This document shows, in pieces, positions 7,265-17,300 of a stretch of DNA of 51,101 bases. The notes under the pieces were generated by a model, which was not told the origin of the DNA, did no database searches, and saw only the letters and a program-made list of their open reading frames with translations. Each line of letters opens with the position of its first letter. The stretch's first letter is position 1. Both the position numbers and the translations under genes were made by a program. This DNA comes from Clostridium celatum DSM 1785 (GTDB taxonomy: Bacteria; Bacillota; Clostridia; Clostridiales; Clostridiaceae), in NCBI RefSeq assembly GCF_000320405.1, contig NZ_KB291628.1, positions 1-51,101 on the forward strand, read 5' to 3'.

Positions 7265-8569
7265 ATGACACAATTTACAGGAAGTTTATCTCAAGAAAAA
7301 ACTTCAACAAGAGCAATTAAATCAGGGATTTTAAAGGGAGTTTTAGCACTTCAACATTTGATTGCTATGTTTGGTGCAACAGTATTAGTTCCAATCCTTA
7401 CAGGATTAGACCCATCAGTAGCTTTATTTTCAGCAGGTGCGGGTACATTAATATTCCATTTATGTACTAAAGGTAAGGTGCCAGTATTCTTAGGTTCATC
7501 ATTTGCATTTATTCCTGTTATAACTGCAGTTGCTACTCAGTATGGAGATTTAAGATATGCACAGGGTGGAATAATGGTAGTAGGTGTCATTTATGTTGCA
7601 GTATCATTTTTAATTAAAAAGATTGGATTAGACAAAATAAAAAAGGTATTACCAGCACAAGTTGTTGGACCAATGATAATAGTTATAGGATTAAATTTAA
7701 TTCCAACAGCATTAGATATGGCAGGAGTTAACGCATTATTTGCAGGAACAGAAGGTGCTATATTAAATGTAGGTATAGCTTTAATAACCTTAACAATTGC
7801 ATTAGTGATAAAGAAGTTTGGTAAGGGATTTTTATCACAAGTTTCAATACTTATAGCAGTAGTTGTTGGATATTTAATAAGTTTAGCAAGTGGATTAGTT
7901 TCAATATCTGAAATACAAAGTGCAAGTTTAGTTGCAATACCACACTTCACACTTCCAAAATTTGATATGGGAGCAATTATGATAATAGCACCTGTAGTAT
8001 TGGCAGTATTTATGGAACATGTTGGAGATATTACAACAAATGGTGAAGTAGTAGGTAAGAACTTTATTGAGGATCCAGGTTTAAATAGAACATTATTAGG
8101 AGATGGACTAGCTACATTAATAGCAGGATTTGTAGGTGGACCAGCCAATACAACATATGGTGAAAACACAGGTGTTTTAGCAATGACTAAAAATTATAAT
8201 CCAGCAATATTAAGAATTACAGCTGTATTTGCGATTATATTAAGTTTTATTGCAAAATTTGGTGCTACAATTAGAACTATACCACAATGTGTTATGGGTG
8301 GAATAAGTTTAATATTATTCTCAATGATAGCATTAGTAGGGTTTCAAACTATCAAAAGAGAAAAGGTTAAGTTTAATATAGTAAATACATTAGTAATAGC
8401 AACAATATTATTTATAGGATTATCAGGCAATTTTTTTAACAATCCAATAGGAATAAAAATAACAGAGACAGTTAGTATTTCAGGATTAAGTTTAGCAGCA
8501 CTTATAGGTGTAACTCTTAACATAGTATTAGGGTGGTTTGAAAATCTAATAAAAAATATAAGAAAATAA
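7265..8569 (+). CDS. pyrP: uracil permease (NCS2 family)
   Basis: A 434-residue membrane protein of the nucleobase:cation symporter-2 family, with about 14 hydrophobic segments. Family features include the N-terminal LKGVLALQHLIAMFGATVLV, the PVFLGSSFAFIPVI loop, the VFMEHVGDIT segment with the conserved Glu and His, and GFVGGPANTTYGENTGVLAMT. It imports uracil (possibly xanthine) across the membrane. The PyrR-type leader supports uracil and the name pyrP/uraA. AGGAGG lies 7 bases before the ATG. It is a single-gene transcript ended by a strong stem-loop. Expression should fall when UMP is plentiful. Confidence 0.9.
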   Translation: MTQFTGSLSQEKTSTRAIKSGILKGVLALQHLIAMFGATVLVPILTGLDPSVALFSAGAGTLIFHLCTKGKVPVFLGSSFAFIPVITAVATQYGDLRYAQGGIMVVGVIYVAVSFLIKKIGLDKIKKVLPAQVVGPMIIVIGLNLIPTALDMAGVNALFAGTEGAILNVGIALITLTIALVIKKFGKGFLSQVSILIAVVVGYLISLASGLVSISEIQSASLVAIPHFTLPKFDMGAIMIIAPVVLAVFMEHVGDITTNGEVVGKNFIEDPGLNRTLLGDGLATLIAGFVGGPANTTYGENTGVLAMTKNYNPAILRITAVFAIILSFIAKFGATIRTIPQCVMGGISLILFSMIALVGFQTIKREKVKFNIVNTLVIATILFIGLSGNFFNNPIGIKITETVSISGLSLAALIGVTLNIVLGWFENLIKNIRK

Positions 8570-8580
8570 GAATATGATAG

Positions 8581-8622
8581 AATCATACTATTTAATTTTG
8601 TCAAATAGTATGATTTTTTTTA
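8581..8622 (+). terminator. rho-independent terminator of the uracil permease
   Basis: Perfect 13-bp stem AATCATACTATTT (8581-8593) with AAATAGTATGATT (8603-8615), followed by a run of T. Confidence 0.88.
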
Positions 8623-8707
8623 TTTATTAATATAGTAAAATTTTCATAAAAATATGTTTAATTTTTCAAGATTATGATACAATTAATATATTATATAGGG
8701 AATTTTG

Positions 8708-8732
8708 GAGGAAATATTTAGTGGATAAATAA
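8708..8732 (+). other. orphaned start: ribosome site, GTG and in-frame TAA
   Basis: GGAGGA (8708-8713) is spaced correctly for a GTG at 8721. That GTG is in frame with the GGDEF-EAL gene but is stopped at codon 4 (GTG GAT AAA TAA, stop at 8730-8732). The codons after the stop stay open into the downstream ATG at 8766, which has no ribosome site of its own. The simplest reading is that the native start is 8721 and a single base change made the stop. Confidence 0.6.
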
Positions 8733-8765
8733 TCAGAAGAACGATTAAAAAAATTAAGAACATCC

Positions 8766-10574
8766 ATGAATATTTTTATTGTTGTTAATTTACTTATAAT
8801 TTTATTTTTAAATAAATTAATAGTACTAAAAATTATGATAGCTATATATTTTGTTATATTTATTTTATTTTCAAAAGAAAACTATGATGAATACTTAAAA
8901 ATTAATAAAGAACATAAATATAATGAAGATAGATATATATCTTCCATAGAAGCTATGAACGGTAGTGTATGGGAATGGAATGAAAAAAATAATACTATCC
9001 ACATTTCTAATAAAATTAGAAATAGATTAGGAATTGAAAAGAATGAATTAACTTTAGATGAATGGTATAGCTATATTCACGAAGATGATAATAATAGGGT
9101 AAAAAATTATTTTAATGATATATGTTTAAATAAGGTTTGTGGTAATGCTAATATTGAATATTCAGTTATTAATACAAAAGGAGAAAAATTATATTTAAGA
9201 TATAGCGGTAGGGGAATAATTAGAGATGATATATATCATTTGGCTGGAATTATTAAAGATATAACAAAAGAGAAGCAAAATGAGTTAAAGATTCATTTTA
9301 TGAATTATTATGATAATATAACAGGTGTACCAAATAGAAGAATGTTTAGTGAAAAATTTGGTGAACTAATAGAAACCAATAAGAAAGAGCAAACAAAGCT
9401 TGCATTAGCTTTTTTTGATATTGATAACTTTAAGAATATTAATGATACATATGGACATGAAATTGGTGATAATATATTAATGAAAATTTGTGAAAGAGTT
9501 TATGAAGCCTTAGACGAAAGATGTGCTTTTGCAAGGTTTGGTGGAGATGAATTTGTTATTGCTGTTTCAGATGTAGTTGATGAATTAGAGATAAAGATAT
9601 TTTTAGAAAATATTTTAAATAATATAAGAAAGCCATTTGCTATAAATGATAAAATAATTTATAGTTCAATTAGTATGGGGGTAAGTGTTTATCCAAACGA
9701 TTCAGAAAATTTAAATACATTGCTAAAAACAGCAGACATGGCTATGCATAGTGCAAAAGAAGAGGGAAAAAATAGATATAAATTTTTTGATGAAGAAATA
9801 TCAAAAATGTTGAAGAGACAATATGATATAGAAAAATCACTTAGAATAGCCTTAGAAAAAAAAGAGATATTTATGGTGTTTCAACCCAAAGTAACAATAG
9901 ATGGTGAAAATGTACAAGGGTTTGAAGCTTTAGTAAGATGGATAAGTGAGGATTTAGGATTTGTATCACCTGCAGAATTTATTCCAATAGCAGAGTCTTC
10001 AGGGCTTATAATAGATTTAGGGAAATATATTATTGAAGAAAGCTTTAAAAAATGTAAGGAATTAAAAGAATTAACAGATAAAAAGTTTAATATTGCAATA
10101 AATATATCAGATATTCAATTAAGAGAAAATGGATTTATTGATTTTATTAAAGAGTCACTAGAAAAGTATGATATATCACCAGAATATATTCAGTTTGAAA
10201 TAACTGAAGGTGTTATAATGCAATCTGTAGCTCGTAATATAGAACTATTATTAGAATTGAAAAAGTTAGGGGTAACTATAGCATTAGATGATTTTGGAAC
10301 AGGATATTCATCTTTAAGTTATTTAAAAAGGTTACCAATAGATGTTTTAAAAATAGATAAAAGCTTTGTAGATGGTATTGGTGTAGATGAAAAAAGTGAG
10401 TGTATTGCAGAAAGTATAATTAAATTATCACATAATCTAAATTTAAAAGTTGTTGCAGAAGGGGTAGAAACTAAGGCTCAACTAGGATATTTAGAAAAAA
10501 TGAAATGTGATATAGCACAAGGATATTATTTTAGTAAGCCAGAAAAATTTGAATTTATAAAAGAAATGATATAA
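8766..10574 (+). CDS. membrane PAS-GGDEF-EAL c-di-GMP enzyme, N-terminus probably disrupted
   Basis: Order: two close membrane helices (residues about 3-36), a PAS fold (about 55-170, with SVWEWNEKNNTIHISN and GIIKDITKEKQ), GGDEF (about 180-345) and EAL (about 360-602). The signature GGDEF is intact at 259-263, so diguanylate cyclase activity is plausible. The EAL domain keeps its key parts: EAL at 387-389, NISDIQLRE, EITEG, DDFGTG at 508-513, LKIDKSFV and EGVET, so c-di-GMP phosphodiesterase activity is plausible too. The ATG at 8766 lacks a ribosome site; the likely native start is GTG 8721, cut off by a TAA at codon 4. As written the gene may be poorly translated. Confidence 0.85.
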   Translation: MNIFIVVNLLIILFLNKLIVLKIMIAIYFVIFILFSKENYDEYLKINKEHKYNEDRYISSIEAMNGSVWEWNEKNNTIHISNKIRNRLGIEKNELTLDEWYSYIHEDDNNRVKNYFNDICLNKVCGNANIEYSVINTKGEKLYLRYSGRGIIRDDIYHLAGIIKDITKEKQNELKIHFMNYYDNITGVPNRRMFSEKFGELIETNKKEQTKLALAFFDIDNFKNINDTYGHEIGDNILMKICERVYEALDERCAFARFGGDEFVIAVSDVVDELEIKIFLENILNNIRKPFAINDKIIYSSISMGVSVYPNDSENLNTLLKTADMAMHSAKEEGKNRYKFFDEEISKMLKRQYDIEKSLRIALEKKEIFMVFQPKVTIDGENVQGFEALVRWISEDLGFVSPAEFIPIAESSGLIIDLGKYIIEESFKKCKELKELTDKKFNIAINISDIQLRENGFIDFIKESLEKYDISPEYIQFEITEGVIMQSVARNIELLLELKKLGVTIALDDFGTGYSSLSYLKRLPIDVLKIDKSFVDGIGVDEKSECIAESIIKLSHNLNLKVVAEGVETKAQLGYLEKMKCDIAQGYYFSKPEKFEFIKEMI

Positions 10575-10644
10575 TTATAAAAAAATTATCACAAAAAACC
10601 GCTTGAATCATATTATGTAAATATATGATTTTTGGAGGTTTTTT

Positions 10645-11244
10645 ATGCGTATTAGAATAGATGATCAATTTGATGATAAAACAGAGTTAGAGTATGATAC
10701 AGTAGATAATGATTCTATTATAGGTAATGGTGTATTAGGAAATGATTGTAGTATTATAGAAGTTAAAGACTTTAAAGAAGTCAAAGAGGAGAATAATGAT
10801 TCTATACATGAAGATAATAAGTATAATGTCGTTATTGAAGGTGGAACATTTGTAGATGGAAGTTCTGATGATATTGTTAAGGTTGAAAAAAACAAAACTA
10901 ATATAAAGGGTAAAAATAAAGAAAATAAAAAAATTAATGGTAAAATTATTGTAACTTCAAGGCTTGGTGGAGAAAATGGAACTGTGATATCATCAGCAAG
11001 AATAAATTTATACGCTTTAAATGGAATATCCCCTAAACTTATACATTCTAAATTGACTGATACAAATGGTATTGTTATATTTGATAACTTATCAAAAGGA
11101 AGTTATAGAGTAATAGCTATTGTTGATAGAAAATATTTTGAAAAGCCAACATATATAGAATGGAATGAAGTAACTATTAATGAAGATTTAACAGAAGAAA
11201 ATATAACTGTTATAAATAAAATAAAAGGTTTTTCAAATAAATAA
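10645..11244 (+). CDS. hypothetical protein with C-terminal Cna-B/SpaA-like beta domain
   Basis: A 199-residue protein of two parts. Residues 1-95 are acidic and low in complexity (many Asp, Glu, Asn), with no signal peptide or membrane segment. Residues about 95-175 look like a small beta-sandwich of the Cna-B or carboxypeptidase-regulatory type: NGKIIVTSRLGGENGTVISS, ARINLYALNG, SKLTDTNGIVIFDNLSKGSY and RVIAIVDRKY. Such domains are usually on cell or spore surfaces, yet no export signal is visible, so a spore-coat or cytoplasmic place is possible (inference). GGAGG lies 8 bases before the ATG. The GGDEF-EAL gene ends 70 bases upstream, and a terminator follows at 11262. Confidence 0.55.
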   Translation: MRIRIDDQFDDKTELEYDTVDNDSIIGNGVLGNDCSIIEVKDFKEVKEENNDSIHEDNKYNVVIEGGTFVDGSSDDIVKVEKNKTNIKGKNKENKKINGKIIVTSRLGGENGTVISSARINLYALNGISPKLIHSKLTDTNGIVIFDNLSKGSYRVIAIVDRKYFEKPTYIEWNEVTINEDLTEENITVINKIKGFSNK

Positions 11245-11261
11245 AATATGGGATAAATAAT

Positions 11262-11320
11262 AAAAAATTATGATATAACCTATTAATACCTAAAATGTTA
11301 TATCATAATTTTTTTTATTT
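11262..11320 (+). terminator. rho-independent terminator
   Basis: Perfect 18-bp stem from 11262-11279 to 11297-11314 (core AATTATGATATAAC with GTTATATCATAATT), ending in a T-run. Confidence 0.85.
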
Positions 11321-11411
11321 AACTTCAAATTTATTTAATGGACATAGATACGTATTTAAGAAATATATGCTAAAATAGTAAAGTTGAAAATAATAAAAAT
11401 GGAGGTATTTT

Positions 11412-11849
11412 ATGAATACATATGATTTAAAAATAGTTAAAATACATGAGGATGCAATAATACCTAATTATGCCCATGAAGGAGATGCTGGATTAGATGT
11501 ATATTCTGTTGAAGAAAAGACACTAGAACCTGGGGAAAGAGCTTTAATTAAAACAGGAATAAAAATTCAATTACCAAAGGGAACAGAAGCTCAAATGAGA
11601 CCAAGAAGTGGATTAGCAATAAAAAATGGTATTTCTTTAGTAAATAGTCCTGGAACTATAGATGAAGGATATAGAGGTGAAATAGGGGTTATTGTTATAA
11701 ATCATGGTCAAGAAACATTTAAAGTTGAAAAGGGAATGAAAATATGTCAAATGGTTATTAAGCCAGTTTGGAGAGTTAATGTAGAAGAGGTATCTGAACT
11801 TGATGATACAGAGAGAGGAACAGGAGGGTTTGGATCAACGGGTGTTTAA
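11412..11849 (+). CDS. dut: dUTP diphosphatase
   Basis: A 145-residue trimeric-type dUTPase that splits dUTP to dUMP and pyrophosphate, keeping uracil out of DNA and supplying dTMP synthesis. Its five motifs are visible: AGLD (26-29), PRSGLA (64-69), [10 protein letters not shown] (81-90), KGMKICQMV (about 108-116) and the C-terminal phosphate-binding arm [10 protein letters not shown] (135-144). All catalytic and substrate residues look intact and the length is normal. GGAGG lies 7 bases before the ATG. It stands alone, between a terminator and the cyclase-family gene that begins about 120 bases on. Confidence 0.95.
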   Translation: MNTYDLKIVKIHEDAIIPNYAHEGDAGLDVYSVEEKTLEPGERALIKTGIKIQLPKGTEAQMRPRSGLAIKNGISLVNSPGTIDEGYRGEIGVIVINHGQETFKVEKGMKICQMVIKPVWRVNVEEVSELDDTERGTGGFGSTGV

Positions 11850-11970
11850 TTTTTAGAAAATAAAAGGCAAAAATATGTTAATGAACTTATTGTAATTAAA
11901 TGTAATTTGTGGTAAAATAAACAATATAGAAGGGGTTAAATGCACTATTTATGGAAAGAGTGGGGAACAT

Positions 11971-12594
11971 ATGAAATATATTGATTTATCACATGAAATA
12001 AAAAATGAAATGCCAATTTATCCAGGCGATGTTGAAGTCAATTTAGAACAAGTAAATAAGTATGAAGAAGATGGTTATAATGGATATTCTTTATTTACTG
12101 GAATGCACGCAGGGACTCACATTGATGCACCAAAGCATATTTTACAAACAGATAAATATATATCAGATTATCCTATAGAAAGATTTGTAGGTAATGCTAT
12201 ACTTTTAGATGTAAGAGGAGAAAGTATAATTGAAGTTAAAGATGAATACTATAGGTCTATTAAAGAGAATGATATAGTACTTTTATTTACAGGTCATGAT
12301 AAAATTTATGGCACAGAAAACTATTATACAGATCATCCGGTAGTTAGTGAGGAGTTAGCAGATTTATTAGTTAAAAAGAAGATAAAAATACTAGGGATTG
12401 ATGCACCATCACCTGATAAAAATCCTTATAATGTTCATAAAAAATTACTTGAAAATGATATTTTTATATTGGAAAATTTAACGAATTTGAAAGAGCTATT
12501 ATATAATGAAGGTATTCAAATCTTTGCTCAACCTCTAAAAATTCAAGGAGAGGGTAGTTTAGTAAGAGCAATTGCTTTGTATCAAGGTTATTAA
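11971..12594 (+). CDS. cyclase family protein (kynurenine formamidase-like metal hydrolase)
   Basis: A 207-residue protein of the cyclase/KynB superfamily. The metal motif HAGTHIDAPKH is at 46-56 (H-x-G-T-H-x-D-x-P-x-H), preceded by IDLSHEI at the N-terminus and MPIYPGD near residue 14, which are also typical. Members hydrolyse amide or lactone bonds; KynB hydrolyses N-formylkynurenine. No tryptophan-degradation genes are nearby, so the substrate is unknown. The C-terminal GEGSLVRAIAL fits the fold. The ATG at 11971 follows a weak GTGGGG site. A terminator closes the gene at 12661. Confidence 0.82.
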   Translation: MKYIDLSHEIKNEMPIYPGDVEVNLEQVNKYEEDGYNGYSLFTGMHAGTHIDAPKHILQTDKYISDYPIERFVGNAILLDVRGESIIEVKDEYYRSIKENDIVLLFTGHDKIYGTENYYTDHPVVSEELADLLVKKKIKILGIDAPSPDKNPYNVHKKLLENDIFILENLTNLKELLYNEGIQIFAQPLKIQGEGSLVRAIALYQGY

Positions 12595-12660
12595 AATTCT
12601 ATAAAAATTATAATTTAAAGTTAAAAGAGATATACGTATAAAAATTTAATAAAAATATAG

Positions 12661-12699
12661 ATGCCTAATAGGGAAATAGAGTCCTATTAGGTATTTTTT
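12661..12699 (+). terminator. rho-independent terminator
   Basis: Perfect 12-bp stem ATGCCTAATAGG (12661-12672) with CCTATTAGGTAT (12683-12694), then TTTTT. Confidence 0.88.
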
Positions 12700-12845
12700 A
12701 TTGAAAATATAAGAATGGATTTTCTGATTTATATAATTTATTTTTACTTAAAAGTAGAAGAAAGTAAATTATTATGGTAAAATATAACAATGTGTAAAGC
12801 GAAAAAAATAATTTAATAGTAATCTATATTATAAGAGGGAAAATA

Positions 12846-13675
12846 ATGAGAGAATCAGAAATAATTAAGCAAACTAAAATACCAAATACGGTTAAATCTA
12901 TAAGCGAAGGATTAAGAAAGATAGGGGTTAAAGAAGGGGATGTAATAATTGTACATTCATCACTATCTAGTTTTGGATGGGTTTGTGGGGGCGCACAAGC
13001 AATTGTAGAAAGCTTGTTTAATGTTGTTGGAAAAAATGGAACAATAGTAATGCCATCACAAAGTGGAGATTTGAGTGATCCTATAAATTGGTGCAATCCG
13101 CCTGTACCTAAAGAATGGATTGACACAATATATAAGAACATGCCAGCATTTAATAAAGAAATGACTCCAAGTAGGTCTATGGGGAAGGTTGTAGAATGTT
13201 TAGAGCATTAAAGTCAACAGAAAGATCAGAACACCCTCAAGTTTCTTTTGTTGCAAATGGAGTTTTAGCTAAAAGGATTACAGAAAGTCATCCATTAACA
13301 CCACAGTTTGGAATAAACTCACCTTTAGGCAAGCTATATAATTTAAATGCAAAAGTGCTTTTACTTGGAGTTGGATATAATAATTGCACAAGCTTCCATC
13401 TTGCAGAATCATTAATTGATAATATGCCTAAAAATAAGGTAGGTACTTCTATTATGGAAAATGGTGAAAGGGTCTTTAAATATTTTTATGATTATGAATA
13501 TGATTCAGATGATTTTGATTTAATAGGTGAAGAGTTCGAAATTAGATATAATATTAATAAGATGCAAATTGGAAATGCTCAATGTAGATTTTTTAATATG
13601 AAATTAGGTGTAGATTTTGCAAGAGATTGGATTTTAAGGAATAGATTTTGCAAATATAAAATAAATATTAATTAA
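12846..13675 (+). pseudogene. AAC(3)-family aminoglycoside N-acetyltransferase, single frameshift
   Basis: Two overlapping frames encode one protein. The first (12846-13211) gives VIIVHSSLSSFGWVCGGAQA, MPSQSGDLSDP and MTPSRSMGKVVE, then runs out of frame. The second (13196-13675) continues with MFRALKSTERSEHPQVSFVA, LTPQFGINSPLGKL and LLLGVGYNNCTSFHLAE. Together they match the AAC(3) family (acetyl-CoA:aminoglycoside 3-N-acetyltransferase; YokD-like chromosomal members also occur). Restoring one A in GTAGAATG near 13194-13198 joins them into a 276-residue protein of normal length. It is either a recent pseudogene or a sequence error. If intact, the enzyme would acetylate aminoglycosides or a related amine; chromosomal members do not always give resistance. 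Confidence 0.85.
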
Positions 13676-13700
13676 GTAATAAATAACTTTGGGGGAAGTT

Positions 13701-13922
13701 ATGAATAATAGAAGTGATGAAAATAAAATCATAAGAATAATTTTATTAATTATATTAAGCATATATAGTGTTTTTTTTATTTTATTAGTACCTGAATTTT
13801 ATAAAGTTGGTGGAATAAAATTAATTTTAATTATAATTGCTATGATTTTAAGTATAATTGCCATAATTACTATAATTAATGATTTTAATATTAATAAAAA
13901 ACTACATAAAAAGAAGAAATAG
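13701..13922 (+). CDS. small two-helix membrane protein, 73 aa
   Basis: I do not recognise this protein. From the ATG at 13701 (GGGGGAAG just upstream, preferred over the TTG at 13689) it has a charged N-terminus (MNNRSDENK), two hydrophobic helices (about residues 11-30, IIRIILLIILSIYSVFFILL, and about 40-60, LILIIIAMILSIIAIITII) and a Lys-rich tail (NKKLHKKKK). Both ends probably face the cytoplasm. It follows the broken AAC(3) gene by 25 bases, so the two may share a transcript. No motif suggests a function. Confidence 0.55.
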   Translation: MNNRSDENKIIRIILLIILSIYSVFFILLVPEFYKVGGIKLILIIIAMILSIIAIITIINDFNINKKLHKKKK

Positions 13923-14053
13923 CTAATATTGTAATATTATAATTAAAGTGATAGAATTAAATAGAAAATAAAGCTGAATTTTGTAGAGAAATACAAAATA
14001 CAGTTTTTTTATTGTATTTAATAATGAAAAAATAAGGTATAGAGGGAAAATTT

Positions 14054-17000
14054 ATGTTACAAAAGATAATTAAGAGAATATATATTGTAATATTTATAAT
14101 TGGGTTATTAATATCAAATTATAGTATTAAAGTAGAGGCAAAGGAACCAATAAATTTTAAAAATATTACTATAGAGGATGGATTAACACAGGGAACTGTA
14201 GAGGCATTGTTTCAAGATAGTAAGGGGTATATATGGATTGGAACTAATGATGGCTTAAATAGGTTTAATGGATATAAGTTTAAAGTTTATAGTGTGGAAG
14301 AGAATGAGAAAAATAGTATAGTGAATAATTATATATTAGACATAAAAGAAGATGCAGAGGGAAATATATGGGTTGCAACAGCTAATGGTTTAAGTAAAAT
14401 CTTAAATGATGGATATTCAATTACTAATTATATAGAAGGAATAGATAAAGGGAATTTAACTAATTCAAACACAACTAGTATTCTTATAACAAAAGAAAAT
14501 AATATACTGGTAGCAACAGCAGAAGGGTTGAATATTTATAATAAGAAAACAGATAGCTTTGAAAAAATGCCTAATCAAGGTATTCTAGCTACACAATATA
14601 TTAATTCAATTACAGAAGATGATAAAGGGAATATATGGGCAGGGTGTAAAGAAGGCCTATATAAACTAAACATGAATTCTTTAGAAATAAAGCAAATTTT
14701 ATCCAGTGATGAAATAGAGAAATATGAAGTATACAAGGTTTATTATGATAAGGACGGTTATATTTGGGCAGGAACCTATGGGAAAGGCGCCTATAAGATA
14801 GATATAAAAACAGAATAATTTACAAGATACTATAATGAGAAAAATAATGAAGAAGAAATAGGTGGAAATTATATAAAGAATTTCTTGAGAGATTCTTCAG
14901 GAGTCTTTTGGATTGCAACTGAAGGTGGATTATCAAAATATGATGAGAAAAATAACACATTTATAACATATAGAAATAAAATTTATGATAGAAATTCATT
15001 AGTAGATAATAATATATACTCTATGATTGAGGATAGAACAGGATTAATATGGTTAGGAACTTATGCGGGTATTAGTCTTTTTAATCCTAAAATAGCAATT
15101 CAGCATTTTAAAAATGATCCTTTTGATGAAAGAACTATTAATGATAATATGATTTCAGCGTTATATGAAGATAAAGATGAGTTAATATGGATAGGAACTA
15201 GAAATAATGGAGTAAATATATTTGATAGAAAGACAGATGAAGTTATACATATTATTACAGATGATGAAGAGATTATTGAAAGTGATGATATATTAGATAT
15301 AACCGGAAATGAAGAATCTATATTTATAGCAACAGCTAATGGGGTTAGTATAATAAACAAGAAAGAAAAAACTATAAGAAATTATAATGAAGATGATGGA
15401 ATAGCAAATAATATAGTAAGATCATTATTATATGATGAGTTGGGGTGTTTATGGATAGGAACAACTAATGGACTAGTTATACTAAATTTAGAGACAAGTG
15501 AGATAATTGACTTAACATACTTATTAGATAAATATTTACCTAAAGATAGATATATAGGTGAAATTTATAAGGATAAAGATGGAGAGTATTGGATAGGAAG
15601 CTTTGTAAAAGGTGGATTATTGAGAATAAACCCTAAATTAAATAAAATCACTGTATATAAAAATAAAGAAGGTGATGAGAACTCTATAAGCAATGATTCT
15701 ATAAGATGTATAGTAGAGGGACAATCAGGTGAAATATGGATAGGGACAAGTTTTGGACTTAACAAATTTAATAAAGAAGATGAAAGTTTTATAAGCTATA
15801 CTACAAAAGATGGAATTGCAAATAATACTATATATGGTATATTAATAGATTCTTATGGTAATCCTTGGTTTAGTAGTAATATGGGAATTTCTAAATTAAA
15901 TTTAAAAACTGATACTATAATAAATTTTGATTTAACTGATGGATTACAAAGTAATGAATTTAATGGAAATTCATATTTTAAAAATAAAAATGGAGAATTT
16001 CTATTTGGAGGGATAAATGGATTTAATATAATAAATCCAGAAAGTATAACAAAAGATGAGTATAAAGAAAAAGTAGTATTTGATAGGTTTGAAATAAATG
16101 GTAATGAAGTTGGAGAACTAGAATCTAAGAAGTTACAGTATTTTGAAAATAATATATACATAGAAGTTTTTGTGCCAATCTATAAAAATACAAAAAACAT
16201 ACAATATTATTATTTACTTGAAGGTGGATCAGATGAGTGGCAGCTTATGAATAGTAATTCTATAACTTTGAGCAATCTTTCTTCAGGCAAATATACTTTT
16301 AGAGTTAAAGCTAGAAGTAATAATGGAACTTTTATTGATGAAGCGGTGGTTAATTTCACTATAAAACCTCCAGTGTGGTTTAGTAATATTGCATTTTTAG
16401 TTTACATAATAGCAATACTGTTATTAGTTATACATAATAAAAATAAAATGAGAAAATTAGATAGAATGGTTAATTTAAGAACAAAAGAATTAAATGAAGA
16501 AATGGAACGAAATACTGAATTATTTGATAAGGTAATTAAGCTGGAACGAAGAAAAAACAATTATTTAATTAATTTATCTCACGAGCTTAGAACTCCACTT
16601 AATGTTATTTATTCAACAGAACAACTAATTAGAGAGCTTAATAAAGGTAAAAAAGGTTTAGATAAAGATAATATAGAGAAGTATATGCTTATTATAAGAA
16701 ATAACACAAAAAGGTTATTAAAGATAATAAATGACTTAATAGATACATCAAAGATAGAGCATGGAAGTTATAAAATGAATATAAAAGAAATAAATATAGT
16801 CTATGTTGTTGAAGAAGCAGCTCTTTCTTTAAGGCAATACATAGAAAGTAAAGGTATTACACTTATTATAGATCCAGATATAGAAGAAAAAATAATAGAA
16901 GCTGATGAAAATGAAATTGAAAGATGTATAGTAAATATAGTAAATAATGCATATAAGTTTACTAATTATGGTGGATATATCAAAGTAGAAATTAAAGATT

Positions 17001-17254
17001 TAGATGATGAAGTAAAAATTGAAATTTCAGATAATGGTATTGGAATTGATAAGGAGAATTATGAAGTTATATTTAATAGATTTAATCAAATTGTAGATCC
17101 AAATTCAGAGATTAAAAAGGGAAGTGGATTAGGACTAACAATAACTAAAAAAATAATAGATCTTCATCAAGGGAAAATATATGTTGAAAGTCAAGTAGGA
17201 AAGGGAAGTAAATTTATTATAATACTACCAACTAAACAAAATAATAATATATAA
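14054..17254 (+). pseudogene. two-propeller sensor histidine kinase interrupted by an in-frame TAA
   Basis: A single 1066-codon frame broken by TAA at 14816-14818. Order: signal or anchor (residues about 9-30); at least 14 Reg_prop blades of the pattern G-x-I-W-I-G-T-x-x-G-L (for example GYIWIGTNDGL, GCLWIGTTNGL, GEIWIGTSFGL), enough for two seven-blade propellers; a Y_Y_Y domain (YYYLLEGGSDEWQLM); a membrane helix; HisKA with SHELRTP (His about residue 843 of the joined frame); then HATPase (N box NNAYKF, G1 DNGIGID, G2 GSGLGL). No receiver or regulator is fused or adjacent. The family often senses carbohydrates. The part after the stop (open from 14885) has only a TTG without a ribosome site, so this is one damaged gene, not two. 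Confidence 0.82.
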
Positions 17255-17258
17255 AAAT

Positions 17259-17300
17259 AAAATTTTAGGCTAAACATTTTTTTGTTTAGCCTAAAATTTT
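17259..17300. terminator. bidirectional terminator between the sensor kinase and gloA
   Basis: Perfect 17-bp stem AAAATTTTAGGCTAAAC (17259-17275) with GTTTAGCCTAAAATTTT (17284-17300). It sits between convergent genes and overlaps the gloA stop codon by two bases. Confidence 0.88.

Noticed and set aside
14834..14884. Separate start for the second half of the sensor kinase
   Set aside because: The only nearby ATG (14835) is out of frame, and the first in-frame start, a TTG at 14885, has no ribosome site.
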